From Zelopaecilomyces penicillatus (lineage: Eukaryota; Ascomycota; Sordariomycetes; Hypocreales; Pseudodiploosporaceae): DNA of 64,000 nt. Each line of letters opens with the position of its first letter. Position 1 is the first letter of the stretch. The position numbers and the translations under genes are program-made. The DNA lies in the NCBI GenBank assembly GCA_005765155.1, contig VCCP01000001.1, forward strand, positions 4,030,001 to 4,094,000, read 5' to 3'. Below are positions 61,541 through 64,000 of this stretch, in pieces. The notes beneath the pieces are model-generated. The model did not search any database. It was not told the DNA's origin and worked only from the letters and a program-made list of their open reading frames with translations.

Positions 61541-64000
61541 TATGATTAAAGATTAAGGTCAACACAAGATCGCCACTCCCACTCTTCAAGAGAATACAAT
61601 GAGGCTAAGGCATGGGAAGCTCCTGCTGAGGACCCTGTGGTTTCGAGGCGCGTTTCTATCTTGCGCCACACGTGGCTGGTGTGCGAGGCTACGTGGTGAA
61701 TTGTTATCTTATCTTAGTTGAAACTCACGGTAATGCACAGCAATAGACTGTTTCTTTAATCATGTGTGTCTTTATCAGCCAGTAACCCCATCGCCGTGAT
61801 TATTATGCGACTCTACTTGTATGAATGCCGACATGAGCCTGGAAAAAACACATCGTGGGAAATGCCAGACAGTGGCAAGCACATGAATCACTGGTAGAAT
61901 GGCGCACATGTATTCAGCTCGAAAAAACTTGGCGTGTAAGAAGCACCGCAAGATTCAGATTAACCGATCTACAAAGGACTGTCCGGTATCTTGGTACATT
62001 ATTAATAGTACCTCACGCTTGGAAGGTCCAAGATCAACCACCAGGGCGGGTAATTGAAACATGAAGAGCTCTCTTAATTACCGTCAGCTTGCGCGTCTTA
62101 TATTTCACGCAGCGGAACGTGAGATGATTCTGTTGAGACGGCCCGAGATGCGGCATGTGATGTGACGTATCCGGCATGTCCTCTTTCTCAGCCGTGGTCC
62201 ATAGTTGTGGTGAAGCACGGCACCGTTTCCATCGAGAAAAGAAAGCAGAAAATACTACAGAACACATCCCTTCCACGCCGCTTCGTGCATGGCCTTGGTA
62301 TTACCTACCTACCTTAGGTAGCTACCACGTACCTGCATACACCAGGCTGTGTAATGTACGAAGTACGAAGTCATGCTACTGCATGGGCTTCAGGGCCCCG
62401 CCAGAGGACGGAGCCAGCGTGTTCCTGAGAGCATTTGTGCTCCTCCCTTTATCAACGGGCATGTTCCCTGCACGCCCTCGTCCATGAACGAAGGGCCGGA
62501 TTCATGCAGACTGACGAACCGCGGCAGCCAACGAGCTGCCGCGGCCTTCGTTTCGAGGAAGCCCATGCTGTATTCATGCACACGTACTCGGCCGGGATGG
62601 ACAGGGGCTGCTGGGGAACCGCGTCTCGGCTGATTTGCATGATACAGTACTGAATGGCCCAGAAACGACGAGGGTCGGCGACAATTGGAAACAAAAGGTT
62701 TGCCAACCTGGCCCGGCACCTGAACGAGAAACCATGGGAGTTATCCACAGCACAAGGGCGTGATAACCTGTCAACATCGGCTGTGATTACAGGCAAGTAG
62801 GCCGGCAAGTGGTGGGGTGCTAATAACCTTCACAGCCTCGCATTGGTGCGGTGCTGCCACATCAGCAGAAAAAGCTCTGCTATGCCCAATCCCCACCACG
62901 ACAAATCGCACTACAATCGAATCAGCAGCAATAGTGTTTTTTTCTAGTATTAGCCAATGTAACATGCATCATCAAGACTTGTCCTGACTTGTGTTTCCTT
63001 CAAAAAGAAAAAAGAAGAGGAACAAGAAAGAAAGAAAAGATAGGGAGAGGGACACAGAGACCGGCCTCCTACAGCCACCGACGGCGCTAATTGACACTCG
63101 TCCCCCATCTCTCGGCTCGTTTGGTTCATCGTGCGACTGGCTGAATGGCGACGAAGCGGCGGCTACTCTGACTTCAAGGAGTAGAACCGTTTGGGAGACA
63201 TTGGCGACGGGTCTGGTGTGCTCGTGCGAATTACAAACGGCGCCGCCTCTTCTGTCCTGTAATAATCTGCAAATTTGACCAGCCTTTTATTTCCCCTGCT
63301 CCATGTCCAGACGATCGCCCCTGGTAGCTCCCTGCTGGTAATTAGATGTTGGCTCGACCTGCCTTTGGTAGTGAGGAGGTCCAGAGAGGAGGTCGCACAC
63401 CATCCACTCTACCTGTTGTGGCGTGGGACGTTGATTGTCGCTGCTGCGATGCGGGGGGAGAAGAAGAGGAGATTGGAAGAAGAGCAAAAGAAAGGTCTGG
63501 TGCTGGACCTCTTGGCCTGTGTTCACATGGCACTGCAGGGCATCCTGCTTCCTTCCTGAAGCTGTTGCCACGAGATGTGCTCCATCAGATGCCATGTTGT
63601 CTGTACAACTAGATGATTACTGTATTACCTCTATATTGCAGGAGCAAGGGCCTGGGTAGCCGTGCGCTTGCAGGTCACTCAACGATTTGTAGGTAGTACA
63701 GTATGGTGTCCATGCCTACAAGTACCTACTTACAGGGGAGCGAGGCTGGGCTTATAGAAGGCCTCGGCGCTGTAACACAGCCCTGGAGATGGCCCACGGC
63801 CAATAACGAACTCGCTCCACCAACCCACCAACTAGCCCAGTACTTTTTAGCCCCTCCCCCTCCTTCTGACGGCCTCTGCGTGCCCAGACATATTTAGCCA
63901 CCATGTGCCCGACTGACGCCCCCACTGTCCAATTCTGCTGGTCAGCTCTCCCAGTGGGGGACAGTCTTGGACTGCTATAGACACTGTACGTGCTACGTAA
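61541..64000. other. MSE1 upstream region to window end
   Basis: No gene recognised in the last 2.46 kb. It includes a TACC/GGTA microrepeat with a short palindrome (62301-62325) and an AG-rich stretch (about 62998-63060). A gene beginning beyond 64000 could have its promoter here. Confidence 0.45.

Overview
The window is nuclear DNA of a filamentous ascomycete. The genes carry short GT-AG introns (mostly 50-120 nt) with CTAAC/CTGAC-like branch sites, and the proteins read as orthologues of Sordariomycete, probably Hypocrealean, proteins (CON7, NoxR, a ThiD-TenA fusion, a Rictor-type TORC2 subunit with an HR1 domain). One insertion is AT-saturated in the way repeat-induced point mutation (RIP) leaves transposons. 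Species cannot be fixed from the sequence alone.

Layout. 1-1496 (-): C2H2 transcription factor CON7, cut at its C-terminus by the window edge. 1.5-17.1 kb: a leader/promoter region, then a gene desert of about 14 kb with ordinary base composition and no convincing gene. 17.1-19.5 kb (-): DEAD-box RNA helicase DBP2 with one outsized intron. 20.8-22.7 kb (-): alternative mitochondrial NADH dehydrogenase. 26.2-28.3 kb (+): unrecognised single-pass membrane protein with an acidic Glu/Lys-rich region. 29.2-31.7 kb (-): THI20-type HMP(-P) kinase/thiaminase II fusion in 11 exons. 32.8-37.2 kb (-): TORC2 subunit TSC11/AVO3 (Rictor). 39.9-40.8 kb (+): urate oxidase with a peroxisomal SRL tail. 41.3-42.0 kb (-) and 42.6-43.8 kb (+): mitochondrial ribosomal protein uL13m and the SOD1 copper chaperone CCS1, divergent from a 611-bp shared promoter. 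46.66-48.52 kb: a complete but RIP-ruined pogo/Fot1-type DNA transposon with perfect 43-bp inverted ends and a TA target duplication. 51.7-53.7 kb (+): NADPH-oxidase regulator NoxR. 58.1-58.8 kb (+): small secreted repeat protein, unrecognised. 59.4-61.5 kb (-): mitochondrial glutamyl-tRNA synthetase. The last 2.5 kb shows no gene.

The genes do not form a biosynthetic cluster. Most are housekeeping genes (RNA metabolism, respiration, thiamine, purine catabolism, mitochondrial translation, copper/superoxide). CON7 and NoxR are linked in other fungi to conidia, infection structures and hyphal differentiation, but nothing here shows they are co-regulated. The least explained items are the secreted repeat protein, the membrane protein, the gene desert and the way the transposon's ends escaped the mutation that destroyed its core. 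All exon structures were assembled by eye from reading frames and splice signals; every multi-exon model given closes in frame.
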